A DNA stretch of 40,597 bases from a virus, in the IMG/VR virus record IMGVR_UViG_3300044904_000206, positions 1 to 40,597 of that record. One strand, given 5' to 3'. The notes under the pieces were generated by a model. The model had not been told where the DNA came from, ran no database searches, and saw only the letters and a list, made by a program, of their open reading frames with translations. Below are positions 15,768-24,274 of this stretch, piece after piece (the stretch's first letter is position 1; each line of letters begins with the position of its first letter). The translations under genes were made by a program, and so were the position numbers.

Positions 15768-16109
15768 ATGTCAAGAACGGCGATTGTAGTGCAATCGATC
15801 CCCAACAATACCGGCGCGGTGGTCACCATGTCCGCGGCCGATGCCAGCGCCAACATGGCACTACCCAACGACGGCCACACCGACCTGCTGGTCGAGAATG
15901 GTGGCGCGGTGAGCTGCACGGTCGCGGTGCACAGCGTCGCCTGCTCGCACGGGCGCATCGGCGATCTCTCGATCGTGATGGCGGCCGGGACGCGGGCGAT
16001 CATTGGGCCGCTCGATCCGGCGCTGTTCAATCAGCCGACCGATCCGGCCAATGTTTGGGTGGATTTTACCGAAAGCTCCGTTGTCACGGTGGGTGCGCGC
16101 AAGCATTAA
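15768..16109 (+). CDS. Virion surface/decoration-like protein, copy 2
   Basis: 113 aa with a GGGAGGAAGCGACA leader. Shares with copy 1 the blocks GAVVTMSAADASANM, GHTDLLVENG, VACSHGRIGDL and IIGPLDPALFNQ. A tandem duplication that has diverged but keeps all core positions. Probably the same role or a heteromeric partner. Confidence 0.7.
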   Translation: MSRTAIVVQSIPNNTGAVVTMSAADASANMALPNDGHTDLLVENGGAVSCTVAVHSVACSHGRIGDLSIVMAAGTRAIIGPLDPALFNQPTDPANVWVDFTESSVVTVGARKH

Positions 16110-16145
16110 AGGATGGTCGGCGTTCGGATTCTCGATTTCGGTCAA

Positions 16146-16173
16146 TCTGAAATCTGAAATCCGAAATCTGAAA
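16146..16173 (+). repeat. Four tandem copies of a 7-mer (TCYGAAA)
   Basis: TCTGAAA, TCTGAAA, TCCGAAA, TCTGAAA in a row, in the leader of the tail tube gene. AT-rich against a GC-rich background. It may be a simple slippage repeat or keep the leader unstructured. Confidence 0.6.
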
Positions 16174-16204
16174 TAGCTGTCTATTTTGCAGAGGAGGATG
16201 TGCG

Positions 16205-16630
16205 ATGTCGACTCAATCAATTGCTGGGTATAACGGCGTATTTTCGGTTTCGCCGGATGGAGGCACCACTTGGACTGCCGTCGGCGAGCTGCAGGATGTC
16301 ACCCTCAAGCTTGCCACCAAGATGCTCGACGCCACGTCGCACGCCTCGGCCGGAAACGAAGAGTATACGCCCGGCAACACCAATTGGACGGCGACGGTGC
16401 AGGCGTTGGCAATCTTTGCCGATGTTGCTCAGGCCGCCATCACGGCTGCACTGACGCCCAAGACGAAGCTGTATTTCCGCTTCGATCCAGCCGGCACCGC
16501 TACCGGCAAGCCGCGGCGCCAGGGCTACGGCTACATCGAGGACTGGGAAGAGAAGGAGCCCAACGCCGAGCTGGAGACGGTGAACCTCACCATCCGCGGC
16601 ACCGGCATTCTTGCCTTCTCGACGCAGTAG
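16205..16630 (+). CDS. Major tail protein (tail tube)
   Basis: 141 aa with a strong AGAGGAGG leader. The beta-barrel pattern of siphovirus tube proteins is seen: GYNGVFSVSPDGG, the L-x-D-V-T-L strand, LDATSH, then ATVQALAIF and a final LTIRGTGIL strand. Hexamers stack to form the tail tube. Position before the frameshifted chaperone pair and the tape measure supports the call. Confidence 0.8.
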   Translation: MSTQSIAGYNGVFSVSPDGGTTWTAVGELQDVTLKLATKMLDATSHASAGNEEYTPGNTNWTATVQALAIFADVAQAAITAALTPKTKLYFRFDPAGTATGKPRRQGYGYIEDWEEKEPNAELETVNLTIRGTGILAFSTQ

Positions 16631-16754
16631 TTTTTGGCGCCCCAGGTTCGCCCGTATCGCGGTCCACAGCGAGGGCCATTCGCTGGGGTGTAGGTTTCCG
16701 GCGGTTGCATGCTGTGCGGGGAGATCCCGCAAGCGGTCAAGGATAGGTCACCGC

Positions 16755-16922
16755 ATGAAACACAACCGCCGGATCGCATCTTTAAGGCAGTCGACGAAAC
16801 GGGTTTTATATACATGGACTCCCTTGATTGTGCATTTTGTGGTGTTTGAACTCAATCTAGAGCCGGCTGACCATCTGTGCGGGCCGGATTGCCCATGCTG
16901 GGATAGGGAATCAAGTATATAA
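16755..16922 (+). CDS. Possible small protein (55 aa) between tube and chaperone genes
   Basis: ATG with AGG seven bases upstream in a 326-base gap. The product is basic at first, then has a hydrophobic stretch and ends CGPDCPCWDRESSI, a Cys cluster. A competing frame (ATG 16708, 46 codons, with MLCGEI and DCAFCGV) overlaps it, and I cannot decide between them from sequence alone. It lies in a lower-GC island. Confidence 0.35.
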   Translation: MKHNRRIASLRQSTKRVLYTWTPLIVHFVVFELNLEPADHLCGPDCPCWDRESSI

Positions 16923-16956
16923 GTCCCGATGAAAACCACCCAGGAAAGGAATTCGG

Positions 16957-17349
16957 ATGGAACCGATCTTCGATGCAGCTACCGGCACCGCAACCATCAC
17001 CCTCAAGGACGGCATCCCGCGAAAATTGCGCTTTGACAATCGTGCGATGCGCCGCGTGGAGGTACTTCTCGGTCATCCGTTTGGGTTAACAATTGCCCGC
17101 TCGGCGCACACGATGACAGATCTGAACGCCCTGCTGGTAGTCGGCTTAATGCAGGACGCGGCGGGTCGGAAAGAGAATCTCACGATCGATCTGATGGATG
17201 ATCTGATCGACATCCATCATCTCGGGGAGCTTCGCCTCGCGGTCGCATGGGCTTGCGAACAATACATCACCGGCCCGGTAGGACCTGCCGAGGGGGAAAC
17301 CTCGGCGAGCGCGGAGAGATTAAACGCCGACCTTGGACCTGGCGCTTAG
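16957..17349 (+). CDS. Tail assembly chaperone, gpG-like
   Basis: 130 aa with AAAGGAA before the ATG. It matches the first chaperone of siphovirus tails by place (between tube protein and tape measure) and by its alpha-rich body (RAMRRVEVLLGHPFG, DLMDDLIDIHHLGEL). It coats the tape measure during tail assembly. Its end overlaps an open -1 frame encoding the T-type extension. Confidence 0.7.
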   Translation: MEPIFDAATGTATITLKDGIPRKLRFDNRAMRRVEVLLGHPFGLTIARSAHTMTDLNALLVVGLMQDAAGRKENLTIDLMDDLIDIHHLGELRLAVAWACEQYITGPVGPAEGETSASAERLNADLGPGA

Positions 17350-17654
17350 CGCTGACGCTCGCCTGGCAGCTTTTAGGGATGAAGCCGGAGGAATTCTGGT
17401 CGCTGCAGCAGTGGGAATTTATTCTCCTCTGCCATGCGGCATTGGAAGAGCAAGCGGACGAACGGCGCTTTCAGGCATTGATGGTGGCGGATCTCATGAA
17501 TTGCTGGTGCAAGAAAACGGTGACCGTCGATCACTTGCTGGGAATCAGTAAGCCCACCGTAGTGAAGTCTGCAGATCAGCTCATTGGCGAAGCTAAGCAA
17601 TGCGGTAGGACTTATGCCGATTATTGCAAGGAGCACGGCATCGAGAAATGCTAA
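17247..17654 (+). CDS. Tail assembly chaperone T-type extension (-1 frame)
   Basis: This frame is -1 relative to the G-like ORF and overlaps its last 100 bases. After the overlap it encodes the typical second chaperone part: LAWQLLGMKPEEFWSLQQWE, then helices through LMVADLMNCW. It is probably made as a G-T fusion by ribosomal frameshifting. A separate start at ATG 17379 lacks a spaced Shine-Dalgarno. No canonical X-XXY-YYZ heptamer is in frame; the best slippery spot is the GGGGG run at 17292-17296. Confidence 0.65.
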   Translation: MGLRTIHHRPGRTCRGGNLGERGEIKRRPWTWRLALTLAWQLLGMKPEEFWSLQQWEFILLCHAALEEQADERRFQALMVADLMNCWCKKTVTVDHLLGISKPTVVKSADQLIGEAKQCGRTYADYCKEHGIEKC

Positions 17655-18085
17655 AGCATCTCAAAGCCGCAGTTCGAGAAGCGACCGATCTCCTTGCCGC
17701 TGCGCCAATCTTTAACCCTGAAGTCGACGCAAGAGTTGAGATTGCCGGAGCTGGAACTAACGGCTCGCGCGTTCAGGTAGCAACTGATCGCTTTTGCGAG
17801 TCCCTCTTTTGTGGAGAAGTCCAGTTCGTAAAATCCCGGTCCGGCTTCGATGTTGCCAACTTCGGGTCGCCGTCGCAGGATCTGCAACTCGACCGCGCGG
17901 TCGATCAGTTTCCCGCATTTCAGCAAGTTATCGTTCGCCTGCCGGATTTCCTTCTGGCGGATCGCCTGGTCGCTCTCATCTTGGGGTGGATGTACTGCAA
18001 GTTGAACGTCGCTTCGCCTGTTGAGCGCGAAGCCAAGAATCACCAGGCCGACGAGCGTGAACAAGGCGATAAGAATATTTCGCAT
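17651..18085 (-). CDS. Minus-strand membrane-anchored protein (moron-like)
   Basis: The only minus-strand protein gene. 144 aa with GGAGGT four bases before the ATG. N-terminal membrane anchor at residues 4-20 (ILIALFTLVGLVILGFA), then a soluble polar domain with four Cys. No family recognised. It sits between the tail chaperone and tape measure genes, where tail operons are otherwise continuous, and has its own promoter, so it is a classic moron: a gene expressed from the prophage, often altering host surface or excluding other phages. That role is inferred. Confidence 0.75.
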   Translation of the reverse strand: MRNILIALFTLVGLVILGFALNRRSDVQLAVHPPQDESDQAIRQKEIRQANDNLLKCGKLIDRAVELQILRRRPEVGNIEAGPGFYELDFSTKEGLAKAISCYLNARAVSSSSGNLNSCVDFRVKDWRSGKEIGRFSNCGFEML

Positions 18086-18106
18086 GGTGACCTCCGTGCG
18101 CGATTG

Positions 18107-18135
18107 AGCATACGCCCGTTAGGACTTTCTGACAA
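18107..18135 (-). promoter_or_regulatory. Sigma70-like promoter for the minus-strand gene
   Basis: On the minus strand, TTGTCA (18135-18130), 17-base spacer, then TATGCT (18112-18107). Four or more matches in each box and ideal spacing place transcription start about 15 bases before the ATG leader. Confidence 0.65.
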
Positions 18136-18150
18136 GGGGATTGTATAAAA

Positions 18151-20412
18151 ATGCCCGACAATACAGTCAAAGTCACGATTCAGGGCGAGGATCAGAGTGG
18201 CCCGGCCTTTAAGACAGCCGAGGCTTCGCTTGCGGAGCTCGGCTCTTTGGTGGCCGGCCTTGGCGGCGCGCTGGGCACCGGTGGTCTGCTGGCGGGCCTG
18301 GCGGCCATTGAAAAGTCAGCGGCCGAAGCGGCGCTGCAAATGGACAAGCTCGCGCAGAAGGTCGGCGCTTCGGTCCCATTTCTCGCCGAGATGAGCTATG
18401 CGGCAAAGATGGTCGGCGTGGAACAGGACAGCTTGGCTTCTTCTTTGAAATTTCTCGACCGTGCGATTGCAGAGGCTACCAACGGAAATCAAAAATATCG
18501 CGATGCATTTAAAGGCCTCGGCGTGGCGTTTGCCGATGCACATTTGCAAGCGCGGCCGCTGCAGGATGTGTTTATGGACCTTGTGCGCGTCTTCTCCCAG
18601 GCGGCCGACGATCCTAATAAAATCGCCTATCAGCTACGGTTGTTGGGGCGTGCCGGTAATGAACTGGCGCCAGTTTTTAATCTTGGAGTTGAAGGATTTA
18701 AAAAGTTTGGCGATGAATTGATGTCGCTGAATGGTGTGCCTACTGCGGAGAATATCAAGCAGGCCCATGCGATGGAAGAGGCGTGGGTGCGATTCGGGGC
18801 GGCGTTGCGCGGCTTGGAAAACATCACGATGCCCTCGTGGATTGTCCATCTTGCTGAGATGACAAACGCGCTCGCTGGTGTCGTCCACGATATTACGACC
18901 GGAAAGATTCTGATCGATCCCGAAGCGATGGCGCAATTCGAATTGCTGAAGGGCCCGGATGCCGCCACGATGGCGGAAATGAAGGGATACACTCTGCGCG
19001 CTCCTGGTGCCGGACCAGAAAAGAAAAAGCTCCCGAACATCCCCAATACGGCCGCCGACGATGCCATGGCTCGGGCACAGACTCACCTCGCCGAAGTACA
19101 GGCGCAACGCATGGTGCAACTCGCGCAGGAAGAGGCCAAGGGGCAACTGGCCGCATTGAATCTCCTGAAAGATTCGGGACTGATCACCCAGAAAGAATAT
19201 TACGCCGAGCGCATCAAGATCGAAATTGATAGCCTGAACGCCGAGATCGACGCGCTCGCCGTCATGCAAGCGGCGGCGCAGGCGGCCGTCGCCAAAATGT
19301 CCAAGGGGCCGGACAAGATCAAGGCCCAGGCCGACACGGAGAAGATCGGCGGTGACCTCGACAAGAAGCTGCAAGAGCGCAGCGCCAAAATCATCGAGGC
19401 GACCCTGCAGGAGCAGGAGGCGGAACGCAAGCTCGGTTACCAGGTCGAAGCGATAGAGGCGGAGATCCGCGGCGCCAAGAACCAGACGGCCGACGTCGCC
19501 ATCGCCGCCATCCACAAGGAATACGACGAGAAGCGCCGCACCCTGGTCGCCGGTGGCAAGGACACCTCCGGGCTCGGCGCGCGCGAAGACCAGGCCGTCG
19601 CCGCCGCCAAAGCCCAGGTTGTGGGCCGCCAGATCGAAGAGACCTTCGCCTCGCTCGAAGAGCGCACCCAGGCGGTCAAGACCGCCGAGGAAAACTACCA
19701 GGTCTCGACCCTGACCGGCGAAAAGCAGATCAACGAAATGCGCGACCAGGCGCGCGCCAAGGTTGACGGCCTGGTGCAGAGCTACCGCGAGCTGGCGCAG
19801 GCCTCCGGCGATCCCAAGCTGATCCAGAACGGCGACAAGTACGCCAAGGAGATCGACAAGATCACCGTCTCGGTGAACGTGCTGCGCAAGGACGCCATGC
19901 AGGAGGGTCAGCGCGACATGGAACATTTCTTCAACACCATCCTGGAGGGCGGCAAGAAAGGCCAGAACGTCTTTGCCGCACTGGCGATGTCGATCGTGCA
20001 GTCGCTCGATCGCATGCTGGCCAAGATGTTGGCGGTGCGCGCCATGGGCGCCCTGATCGGCCTGTTCGGCGGCGGCAACACCCCGGTGGCGCTGCCCGGC
20101 GCCGGCGGCAGCGATTCGCTCGGCCCGGTGGAAGGCCCGAACCTGTATGCCTCGGGCGGAAGCATGGACGCCGGCCAGATGGGCATCGTCGGCGATGCCG
20201 GCCCGGAGCTCTGGGTACCGGACCAGGCGGGCACGGTGCTGCCGAACAGCCAGCTCGGGGGCTCCAGCCACACCGTCAACTACAACATCGATGCCCGCGG
20301 CGCCTCGCCAGGAACGGCGCAGGAGATCCGCCGGGCGCTGGCCATGACGGAAGAGCGCGCCGTACAGCGTTCCATCCTGCAATCGCGCGAAATGAGCCGG
20401 AGGGGAGCATGA
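18151..20412 (+). CDS. Tail tape measure protein
   Basis: 753 aa; AAGGGG lies before the ATG. Seen: an N-terminal VKVTIQGEDQSGPAFKTAEA motif typical of tape measures, hydrophobic stretches (about 30-50 and 620-640) and a long coiled-coil, Ala/Lys/Glu-rich centre (about 280-560). It sets tail length and enters the host envelope during DNA ejection. At about 0.15 nm per residue it predicts a tail near 110 nm. The end overlaps the tailspike start (ATGA). Confidence 0.9.
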   Translation: MPDNTVKVTIQGEDQSGPAFKTAEASLAELGSLVAGLGGALGTGGLLAGLAAIEKSAAEAALQMDKLAQKVGASVPFLAEMSYAAKMVGVEQDSLASSLKFLDRAIAEATNGNQKYRDAFKGLGVAFADAHLQARPLQDVFMDLVRVFSQAADDPNKIAYQLRLLGRAGNELAPVFNLGVEGFKKFGDELMSLNGVPTAENIKQAHAMEEAWVRFGAALRGLENITMPSWIVHLAEMTNALAGVVHDITTGKILIDPEAMAQFELLKGPDAATMAEMKGYTLRAPGAGPEKKKLPNIPNTAADDAMARAQTHLAEVQAQRMVQLAQEEAKGQLAALNLLKDSGLITQKEYYAERIKIEIDSLNAEIDALAVMQAAAQAAVAKMSKGPDKIKAQADTEKIGGDLDKKLQERSAKIIEATLQEQEAERKLGYQVEAIEAEIRGAKNQTADVAIAAIHKEYDEKRRTLVAGGKDTSGLGAREDQAVAAAKAQVVGRQIEETFASLEERTQAVKTAEENYQVSTLTGEKQINEMRDQARAKVDGLVQSYRELAQASGDPKLIQNGDKYAKEIDKITVSVNVLRKDAMQEGQRDMEHFFNTILEGGKKGQNVFAALAMSIVQSLDRMLAKMLAVRAMGALIGLFGGGNTPVALPGAGGSDSLGPVEGPNLYASGGSMDAGQMGIVGDAGPELWVPDQAGTVLPNSQLGGSSHTVNYNIDARGASPGTAQEIRRALAMTEERAVQRSILQSREMSRRGA

Positions 20413-23400
20413 GAGGGATTCACAGGTTCGTGCAGACGTTTGCAGTGGCGCTGGCGCTGGCCGTCTCGGCCTTCGCCCAGGGGGGCGCCTATTACCACGA
20501 CAGCGCGGTCACGCTCGTCAACGGCGTGCTCGCGCCCATCCCGCAGGCGCTGGTGCGTGCCTGCCCGGCCATCTCCGGCTGCGCCGCCGGAACCTTCGCC
20601 GCGGTCCCGGCCTGCGTCTCGCCGGCGACGCTCTACGGCAACGCCGCTCTCACCGCCTCGCTCGGCTCCGCGATGCATGCCGACCCCGGCGGCAACTTTG
20701 CTTTTTGGGTGTCCGCGGCCGGCCCTTATGATCTCCAGATCGTCGCTCCCGGTGGCGCCGGCTATGTGCAGTGCGCCGTTCCCTTGCTGGCCTCGAACCC
20801 GGTCGGCACCTCGCTCCCCGGCGTCACCAGCGACGGCGCCAACGGCATGGCGGTGGCGGGTAAGGTCGCGGTGGGCGCGACGGCACCAAGCGCAGCGCCC
20901 TCGGGAACCGTCGCTGCGATCATGATGTACTCTCCGACTGGTCCGATCAACGTGATGGCGTTTGGCGCGAAGTGCGATGGCGCGACCGATGATTCGACCG
21001 CTCTCGCTCTCGCGGTTGCTTCACAAACTTCTGGACAGATGCAATCGTTGGTGTGGCCGAAGGCAACATGTACGTTCTCGACCGGATTAGCCCATGCTGG
21101 AACGCTGCAATGGGAAGGCTCTGGAACCGGCTCGATTTTGCAATACACTGGGTCGGGCACAGCAATTACGCTCACGGGTTCACCTGCCGGACAGATTAAT
21201 AATCTGGTTCTGATCTCTTCCGGTTCGGCTGCAATCGGCATCGACGCGACCGGGCTCACGCAGTTTGAATCGCACGGGCTTTATATTGGTGGGAGTCCAT
21301 CCACGGCGTTTGGCGTAGGTGTGCGGCTGCGTGGAAGTAGTGGAGAGTTCTACAACTTCACGTCCTCATGGAATCCAGTCGGGGTATTGCTTGACTACTA
21401 TTCGGGCATCAATAACGGGATTTTGTTTGAGAATGGGACGTTCTGGGAAGAATCCACCGCAGCGTTTGAGTTGCTCGACGTAGAAGGGCTGACGGTTCGC
21501 AATTCATGGTTCGAAGCGGTGCAGGATGCAATTCTCATCACCAACCCATCGTTTGCGAACATCCTGAACGTAAAAATCAAAGAGAATGTCGCTAGCCTCC
21601 AGACCACCTATTCACCGCCGAGCCCGATATTCACTAACCCGCAATTCCTTCATGTAAACGCCGTGGGCTCGGCAAATCAGCTCATCCTCAAAGGGCTACA
21701 GGTTTCCGGCAACATCCTGAACAGCAGCGGCGGATCGTATTGCAACATCCTGACTCGTGCAGGAGGGCTGGCAAATTCGCTAGACCCTTGGATTGTTGAG
21801 TTCGACAATAACAACTGGTCGAACTGCACCGCGGCTGCAATCTACGCAGACAACTCGGTCACAAACATTATCGCGAATCAGGAAACTTACACGGGCTTGG
21901 CTTTGACGGCAGGCTCACCAACTGTATTCAGCGAGACCGTGGATACAGGCGGGACGAAGCACTTTAACGGCAACCTGGCCGTGGGCGGCAGCACGTCACT
22001 CCAGTCGCTTTCGTATGCGTCGGCAGCGTCCAGCGACGGCTTATCGGGCTATGGCACGATCCAAAACCTGCTTCTTTACAGTTCCGCGTTTAGTACCTCT
22101 CCGTGGACTGGCGGAAACAAAACAATCACGGCTAACTCAGTCTCTAGCCCTTTTGGAGTAGCCACAAGCGCCAGCACGCTTACCGAGAGTTCCGATTCGA
22201 CTGCTCAATATCACTTTATCTATCAGCCTGTGACCGTAAGCTCTGGCCTTTATACGCAGTCTATCTATGCGAAAACCAACGGCGACAATCTCTACATTGC
22301 GAACGGTTCTGGTGGCGCATATTTCGACCTCACCAACGGCGTAGTCCAGTTTGTCAGTGCAGGCTATTCTGCGACCATCTCTAACACAGGGCTTGCGGCG
22401 GGCTGGTATCGCTGCGCGCTGACGTTCACGCCGGGAAGCGGCTCGCAGAATTTCTACTATTATCTCGCCAACTTGTCTTTCACCGACGACTACATCGGTG
22501 GCGGAACAAACGGAGTTTACCTCTGGGGCGCATCACTCAATCCCGGCAACGTGGCGTTTCCTTATGCGGGCACGACTTCGGCGGCCTTTGGGCCGATCAC
22601 AGCAAGCAGCACTCCTGCCTTGGTCATCAACGCGGCTACCCCGATAACGAGCCAGAGCAGCGCCAATTCTCAGGTTGTGACCTGTCCGCCCGAAGGCAGC
22701 ACGACTCAGGTCTGCGACGCGGCGGGAAATTGGATTCACACGGTTCTCGCCACCCCCGCCCCGCCAAACTATGTGATGGCGACAGACCCATCTGGAAGTA
22801 CGTCTGATCCGCCCTCCCTTCGCGCTCTGGTATCGGCTGATTTGCCAAGTTCCATTGCCGCGAACACCAGCGGATCGGCGGCGAGCATCTCCGCCACAGC
22901 AGCGCCAAACTATGTGATGGCGACCGCTCCGACCGGCAGCACGGCCGCCGCCCCAACTTTGCGGGCTCTGGTCAGTGCCGACATTCCAGCAAACGCCGCG
23001 AACACCTCTGGTACGGCGTCAAATCTGTCTGGTACGCCTGCTTTACCTTCTGGCACGACGGCAACAACGCAGGCGGTCAATGATAACAGCACTAAGCTTG
23101 CAACCACGGCATACGCCGATCGTCAGCAGTCGATTCAGTACGCGGTCAATTCCGCCAACCCTACCGCAAACACAACCTATTACTTTGGAGCGGGGCTATC
23201 GTCTGGCTTCACTACAGACTTGGTTCCAGCGTTTACTTTCGCCAAGGCATGCGCGCTGGTCTATGTGCAATTTTGCCAGTACGTCAGCGGCACGCTTGAC
23301 ACGGCCGCGGATGTTGCAACCCTGAAAATCATCTCGGGCGGCAACAATGTGGGGTTTGGCACGGCGATGGCGGACACCGCCGTGACCTTGGCGCTCAACA

Positions 23401-23540
23401 GTCACAGTAATTGCGGGACAGCTACTCCAGCCGACAATCTGAGCGAGGCGACTCCGTATGTAGTGCAGGTTGCCATGCCTGTGAGTTTTGGCACGTCGCC
23501 GACAGGCATCTACTATTCGGCGCAGTTGGTGTGCAAGTAG
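20409..23540 (+). CDS. Tailspike/tail fibre with signal peptide and pectate-lyase-like beta-helix
   Basis: 1043 aa. Residues 1-23 form a textbook signal peptide ending AFA. Residues 25-130 are a small beta domain. From about 175, NVMAFGAKCDGATDDSTA opens a pectate-lyase-3/tailspike right-handed beta-helix (about 175-500). Residues about 555-725 form a jelly-roll-like, carbohydrate-binding-type module. Two 47-aa repeats starting PNYVMAT follow, then ATTQAVNDNSTKLATTAYAD and a C-terminal domain. It likely binds or cuts host surface glycan. A signal peptide on a virion protein is unusual; I know the style from acidobacterial prophages. Confidence 0.8.
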   Translation: MRGIHRFVQTFAVALALAVSAFAQGGAYYHDSAVTLVNGVLAPIPQALVRACPAISGCAAGTFAAVPACVSPATLYGNAALTASLGSAMHADPGGNFAFWVSAAGPYDLQIVAPGGAGYVQCAVPLLASNPVGTSLPGVTSDGANGMAVAGKVAVGATAPSAAPSGTVAAIMMYSPTGPINVMAFGAKCDGATDDSTALALAVASQTSGQMQSLVWPKATCTFSTGLAHAGTLQWEGSGTGSILQYTGSGTAITLTGSPAGQINNLVLISSGSAAIGIDATGLTQFESHGLYIGGSPSTAFGVGVRLRGSSGEFYNFTSSWNPVGVLLDYYSGINNGILFENGTFWEESTAAFELLDVEGLTVRNSWFEAVQDAILITNPSFANILNVKIKENVASLQTTYSPPSPIFTNPQFLHVNAVGSANQLILKGLQVSGNILNSSGGSYCNILTRAGGLANSLDPWIVEFDNNNWSNCTAAAIYADNSVTNIIANQETYTGLALTAGSPTVFSETVDTGGTKHFNGNLAVGGSTSLQSLSYASAASSDGLSGYGTIQNLLLYSSAFSTSPWTGGNKTITANSVSSPFGVATSASTLTESSDSTAQYHFIYQPVTVSSGLYTQSIYAKTNGDNLYIANGSGGAYFDLTNGVVQFVSAGYSATISNTGLAAGWYRCALTFTPGSGSQNFYYYLANLSFTDDYIGGGTNGVYLWGASLNPGNVAFPYAGTTSAAFGPITASSTPALVINAATPITSQSSANSQVVTCPPEGSTTQVCDAAGNWIHTVLATPAPPNYVMATDPSGSTSDPPSLRALVSADLPSSIAANTSGSAASISATAAPNYVMATAPTGSTAAAPTLRALVSADIPANAANTSGTASNLSGTPALPSGTTATTQAVNDNSTKLATTAYADRQQSIQYAVNSANPTANTTYYFGAGLSSGFTTDLVPAFTFAKACALVYVQFCQYVSGTLDTAADVATLKIISGGNNVGFGTAMADTAVTLALNSHSNCGTATPADNLSEATPYVVQVAMPVSFGTSPTGIYYSAQLVCK
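20430..20445 (-). promoter_or_regulatory. Dispersed palindrome copy at the tailspike start
   Basis: On the minus strand CTGCAAACGTCTGCAC, 14 of 16 matches to the perfect palindrome. It lies 21 bases inside the tailspike gene, over signal-peptide codons 8-13. Confidence 0.5.
22763..22924 (+). repeat. Direct 21-bp repeat within a 141-bp (47-aa) tailspike repeat
   Basis: An identical 21-base segment occurs at 22763-22783 and 22904-22924, exactly 141 bases (47 codons) apart. The encoded repeats share PNYVMAT, LRALVSAD and NTSG. Typical fibre-domain duplication that could recombine. Confidence 0.75.
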
Positions 23541-23603
23541 CTTCGTTATCGAGACGAAAGTACTAAGTGTTGAAGCGATCGGGACAAAGTAGCGAGGGAT
23601 TGG

Positions 23604-24272
23604 ATGACTGTTATTGTACAACCCGGAAGCAGCGCTGGCATCGGCCTCACCTCGGCTGTTTTCCCGCTGGCCCTGCCGGCGCTGCCGTCCTTCGCCTCGA
23701 TCAAAGTGAAGATGCACGATGTTGTTGGCGTCTCCGAATCTCCCTACACTCTCTCGCGGCAGAGCTTTGAGTGGCCCGGTAAAAAACTGTTTGCGGCCAT
23801 GTCGTTGCCGCCCGGCACGCTGCAGGATACCGGGCGCGCCTGGGTTGCTTTCCTGGCGCTGATGCGCGGCCGCGCCGGCGTCTGCCTGCTCGGCGATACC
23901 AGCCTACCAGTGCCGCGCGGATCCGCCGCCGGCGTCCCGCTGGTCAACGGCGCTAATCAGGCAGGAATGACGCTAGCAACGAAGGGCTGGACGGCGAGCG
24001 CCCCGTTGGTGCTGCGCTCCGGCGATTGGATTCAGGTCGGCACCGGCCTTACGCAACGGCTCTATCTGAACTGTCTTGATGTGAATGCCGATGCGAGCGG
24101 CGATGCCACGCTGACCATCTATCCGCCGCTGCGCGAGTCGCCGGCCGATGGCGCCTCGATCATCACTCAATATCCCAAGGGCTGTTTCGCGCTCACCAGC
24201 AACGATCGCGAATTCGATGTCGACGACGCGCTCAGCTATGGCATCACGCTCAGCCTCGAGGAGGCCATCTAA
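23604..24272 (+). CDS. Distal tail protein
   Basis: 222 aa. A frequent siphovirus tail-tip type: FPLALPALPSFASIKVKM, VVGVSESPYTLSRQSFEWPG, LPPGTLQDTGRAWVAFL, then LLGDTSLPVPRG and TLTIYPPLRESPADGA. The N-terminal half resembles the ring-forming distal tail domain. It connects the tube to the hub. The next gene starts two bases after its stop. Confidence 0.7.
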   Translation: MTVIVQPGSSAGIGLTSAVFPLALPALPSFASIKVKMHDVVGVSESPYTLSRQSFEWPGKKLFAAMSLPPGTLQDTGRAWVAFLALMRGRAGVCLLGDTSLPVPRGSAAGVPLVNGANQAGMTLATKGWTASAPLVLRSGDWIQVGTGLTQRLYLNCLDVNADASGDATLTIYPPLRESPADGASIITQYPKGCFALTSNDREFDVDDALSYGITLSLEEAI

Positions 24273-24274
24273 TC

